From NCBI GenBank assembly GCA_001414345.1, contig LLCB01000248.1:1-64000 (forward strand): a stretch of 64,000 nt of DNA, read 5' to 3'. Of the stretch, positions 60,719 to 64,000 are shown piece after piece. The translations under genes were made by a program, and so were the position numbers. This DNA is from Hymenoscyphus infarciens (lineage: Eukaryota > Ascomycota > Leotiomycetes > Helotiales > Helotiaceae). Position 1 is the stretch's first letter; each line of letters starts with the position of its first letter. The notes under the pieces were generated by a model. It was not told the DNA's origin and did no database searches. It worked only from the letters and a program-made list of their open reading frames with translations.

Positions 60719-63083
60719 TCATCCCTCCCTGTAGCGATCCGGAACCAATTTCAACCCACCATAAGAATCATCTAGAGATTCTCCCGCAGACCGACTATCA
60801 TAAGAAGGATGGCTCCGTCCCTCACTACTTGCAACCCCCTGGCTCGTTCCCCCACTATTAGTCGACTCCCTCGCAGCACGAATCAAACCATTAATCTTCT
60901 CTCTCAAAGTCTGCACCCTCATCATAATACTCTCCACCGCCCCAAGTAATTCGAGAATCTGCTCAATATCAAAAACCAACTTCTTAAGCACCGTATCCGC
61001 ATCGCAAAACGTCCGAACAGCCATGACCGTCGCAACATTCTTCCAAGCATAGAGCATAGAGCTGACGCTGAGGTGGTTACAAGCACGTTCGCCGTAGAAG
61101 CGAAGTTCTTGGAGGTTGGTATTGACGAGGTTTCGTTGGGTGGCTTGGTCGTACATGAACTCGAGGACTTTGGGTCGACCGCGGGATTCCCACGCATCGA
61201 CTGTCTTTCGGATTGAATCGATGGATAGTCGACCTTGACTGAATTGAGTCATGAGGAACTTGTTGGCTGTGTGGACGATCATGAGTTCGAGCTCCATCAA
61301 GATTCTGGCTTGCTCGGGAGGGGGGATGGAGATGGGAGGGTGAGTATTCTTGGGTTTTTCATTGCTGGTTCGCTTGGGAGTCATGTCTGCTTTCTCGGCC
61401 TGATGTTGGGGTTAGCATGCTTTCTCTTGACGAAGTGAACTCGACCTACGATTTCTCCAAGTTTGTTCTTGAGCTTGTCCATCACACCAAGCTTCTTTTG
61501 GGCATTGGAGGGCTTGTTACCAGTTCTAGTGCTTGCTGCTTTCTTGGCATTTTGCTTGATCATCTCCTCTGGTGATTCGCCAAAGAAGCCCTTCTCACCA
61601 AACAATTTCTTCATTGGGGAACGGGATCTCTTCTTTGGGCTGGGAGAGGGACTTGGGGTTCTGGCAGTATGTCCGGTATCCTTTCTCAAGTACCTACCAT
61701 TCAACTCATCTCTCTCGTATACATCTTCGAGATGTTTGCTGGGTGAGCTGGTATGGTGACGGTCATATGGAGTGGCTCTCGACGGTAATTCCGATAATTC
61801 TTGCGCGTGAGCTTGAGCTGTTGCATGAGTTGGAGAGTTCGCGCGCGAGTAGCCATGTAAGGTGGTTGCTTGAGAGTCGTAATGCGCTACTCTATTACCG
61901 CGTACTGGGGAACTTTGGCTATCATAGTGAGTTTGATGAATGCGAGTTGGTGATGCGCGTCCATTCTGTTGTTGACGATCACGACGAACGGGTTCTTCAT
62001 TCGCGCGGTGATTCCGAATTGGCGAATTGGACCGATATTCTCCCTCATGGGTACGATTGTTGCGTTCTGGTGATGCGACCCTACGCTCTCCTTCAACTTT
62101 GCGATTGCTGCTACGAACTGGTGATGGCACATACGAAAACTCGCCTTCATCACTGTGATATCTATTGTGAGGTGGCGATACAACTCCATACTCTCCATGC
62201 GTACTGCGAATTGGTGAACTCTGAACCGGCACGACCAAAGCTCCATACTCCGCCGCAAGACGTTGCATAGTTGGATTAGGCGCCTCTACAGCCCATTCCA
62301 TAGCAGAAATGTCAGGAGAAGAAGGACTTCGATGAAAAGCATGACGAGTATTTTGTTCCGAGGCGAACGCGAGTGGGCTTGGTCGAGGTCTCGTTGTCGG
62401 TGTGTTGTCCTGGGAGTGAGCGTTCTTGAAGTGGCCCATTCGTGGAGTGGAATATGAGGCTGGTGAGCTGCCGGGTCTCTGGATGAAATCCGTGATTCTG
62501 GTTTGACGCGATCCACGATTGTCAGGAGAAGCGGGGTCGAACTCGTATGGATTGACGGGGAGTGTGAGCTGACGAGGTCTAGTTTCGAGGTTAGAATTCC
62601 CCAAAAATCGATGAAGTTGGGAAACGCGTTGTTGACTTACGGACCAGATGACGCCATGTTTTTTCGGGTTCTCATAGATACCTGTTTGCCTTCAGAATCG
62701 ATGGGTATGAAATCTCCAATGATTGCTGAAGATGAGTTGGAATTATCTTGTTCGTTGGCGCTGGAAGCTGATGCGGAGCCAGATGCGTTGTAGGTGTGTT
62801 GAGAAGAATCTTTGCCGATGAAATAGGTTTGTACACAATCTCCAAGGGCCGAGTACGCGTTACTAGCAAGCACAGGAGTACAATCTCTCATCTGGCCAAT
62901 TTCTGCATACTCCCTAGTTTGGTTTCGCTGCGAGAATTGCGAGCCGCCTGGACGAGTCTGGTGTGGGTATGCCATCTTTTGCTCACCGGGCTTGTCCTGT
63001 TGACTTTTTCGTTTGTGGACTTGGAGAGGTCTTGTTGGCGAAACTTCTCGACGGCGAGAAGAAGTATCTTTTGACGCCATCAT
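60719..63083 (-). CDS. Unrecognised 750-aa protein with SP-x-R repeats and a helical C-terminal domain
   Basis: Function not recognised. Three exons: complement(60719..61399, 61450..62578, 62641..63083); introns 50 and 62 bp, both with good donors (GTAGGT, GTAAGT) and CTAAC branch points. Splicing merges three frames that would otherwise look like separate small genes. Residues 1-260 are disordered and Ser/Gln/Arg-rich. Residues about 268-400 hold six to seven degenerate modules of about 17-20 residues, each with S-P-x-R (SPIR, SPVR, SPER, SPIR, SPTR, SPVR) often followed by EGE or HYDSQ. A basic patch (SPSPKKRSRSPMKKLFGEKG) follows. The C-terminus from about 540 is alpha-helical and well ordered (ARILMELELMIVHTANKFL, LVFDIEQILELLGAVESIM). 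The SP sites suggest proline-directed phosphorylation, an inference only. Confidence 0.78.
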
Positions 63084-64000
63084 GCAAAAAGCAATCGCGT
63101 TGTGATTGTGATGTTTGATATTGTTGGTCGGGGTCTTGTCTTTCCCCTATTGATCTTGGTATTGTCACGCGCTTAGACGTGTTGTTTTTGCTCGCGAATG
63201 AGCTGCACTACCGGTTCTTCACCACTATGGCTTTGCGACTCGTTTTTCGCCCAAGATTCCCAGCGGGTTGCACCGTCATGAATCACATCACAGGAAAAAA
63301 CTCAGGCATCTCACCTATTGTTTCATGTCAAGTGAGAACACAATAGCATGTCGGCGAAATTTTCTGAACCTGAATCAACCCCCCGTAAGGATGACCTCAT
63401 GCGATTTGAAGCTGGTGAAATTGTTGGGGGAAATTATGAATCGCCGGTTCGACTGAATTGCTCCTCGCGCTCAGATATAGCGACTGAGAGAGGGAGGGGG
63501 GTTTGAGTAAGTGGATATTTTTGAAGCTGTCCTTGTAGCTTTACTCAGATGTCCTAGAACTCTCAGAAAAATCCCAAAAGAAAACTTCTTTCGGTCTCAG
63601 ACTAACCTAACTCTGCACCGAAAGTCTTCTGATATCCAAGTGAGCTTGTCTCTTAATGCAGGTAGCTCGGAGATGAAAGAAATCTGAGCATTACTCTCCG
63701 TCACCTACTATCACTTAGAGGGCGCGTATCAAGCCTCGGAAAATAAAACGTATTAGTCGAGAAGGTTTAAAAGGATGAGAAATTCGATTTCTCCATTCTC
63801 TAAACTCTCTAGACCATATACTGCGGGTTTCCTGGAATATTTCGGACAATATGAGAGAAGGATGTCTAAGCAAAAGAAAAGTACTCAAATCCCCTCTTGA
63901 CTCTTTACAATCCCAACCACATAATTAACCTTTCCTTCCTAACTCAATTTTTACTTGGAGAAACTGAGGTAGCCATACGCCGGTAAGAATATTTCTGGAC
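63084..64000. other. Upstream region of the SP-x-R protein gene, window edge
   Basis: 917 bp with no gene recognised. AT-moderate sequence; any promoter lies here but no specific element was identified. Confidence 0.5.

Overview
The window is nuclear DNA of a filamentous ascomycete, most likely a Leotiomycetes-type Pezizomycotina. The evidence is short introns (mostly 47-120 bp) with GTAAGT-like donors and CTAAC/CTRAY branch points, orthologues of yeast and Aspergillus housekeeping genes, wide intergenic spaces, and AT-rich RIP-like repeats. All multi-exon models below were built by hand from splice sites. In every intact model the exon lengths sum to a whole number of codons.

Layout, left to right. 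0-1.4 kb: an AT-rich palindromic tandem array and gene-free DNA. 1.4-5.4 kb: cyclin C (SSN8, minus) and a Ca2+-regulated mitochondrial ATP-Mg/Pi carrier (plus), divergently arranged. 6.1-9.6 kb: a TilS-type tRNA(Ile)-lysidine synthetase (minus) and a mitochondrial S-adenosylmethionine carrier (plus), also divergent. 10-13.1 kb: three tandem copies of an unrecognised F-box-like family, of which one is intact, one has a stop and no ATG, and one is truncated. 13.4-13.95 kb: a 228-bp MITE with TA target-site duplications and a second inverted repeat. 14.2-17.6 kb: a WDR48/UAF1-like deubiquitinase cofactor. 18.3-19.9 kb: a Ulp1-type SUMO protease. 20.27-20.85 kb: a 583-bp AT-rich element with Harbinger-like ends. 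21.4-23.6 kb: a PPS1-type dual-specificity phosphatase. 23.6-28.4 kb: a gene desert rich in simple repeats. 28.4-30.3 kb: an MFS transporter. 31.0-36.7 kb: PPM2 (wybutosine synthesis; methyltransferase-Kelch-JmjC fusion) and ATG18, divergent. 36.7-52.7 kb: a long gene-poor tract holding a single C2H2 transcription factor at 41.6-43.0 kb. 52.7-53.9 kb: a GST-kappa/DsbA-like protein. 56.3-59.7 kb: a DDHD phospholipase. 60.7-63.1 kb: an unrecognised 750-aa protein with SP-x-R repeats.

Functional themes. The left third places two mitochondrial inner-membrane carriers (ATP-Mg/Pi and SAM) beside a probable mitochondrial tRNA-modifying ATPase. PPM2 is a second tRNA-modification gene and uses SAM. 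WDR48 and Ulp1 are neighbours in ubiquitin and SUMO deconjugation. These groupings are inferences from proximity; fungal genes are normally transcribed singly.

No rRNA, CRISPR array, convincing tRNA or biosynthetic gene cluster was seen. The least-explained features are the two repeat fields 28 kb apart built on a GAGTAAGC motif, the MITE-like elements, the decaying tandem paralogues, the LIRY-repeat tail on the TilS protein and the SP-x-R repeat protein.
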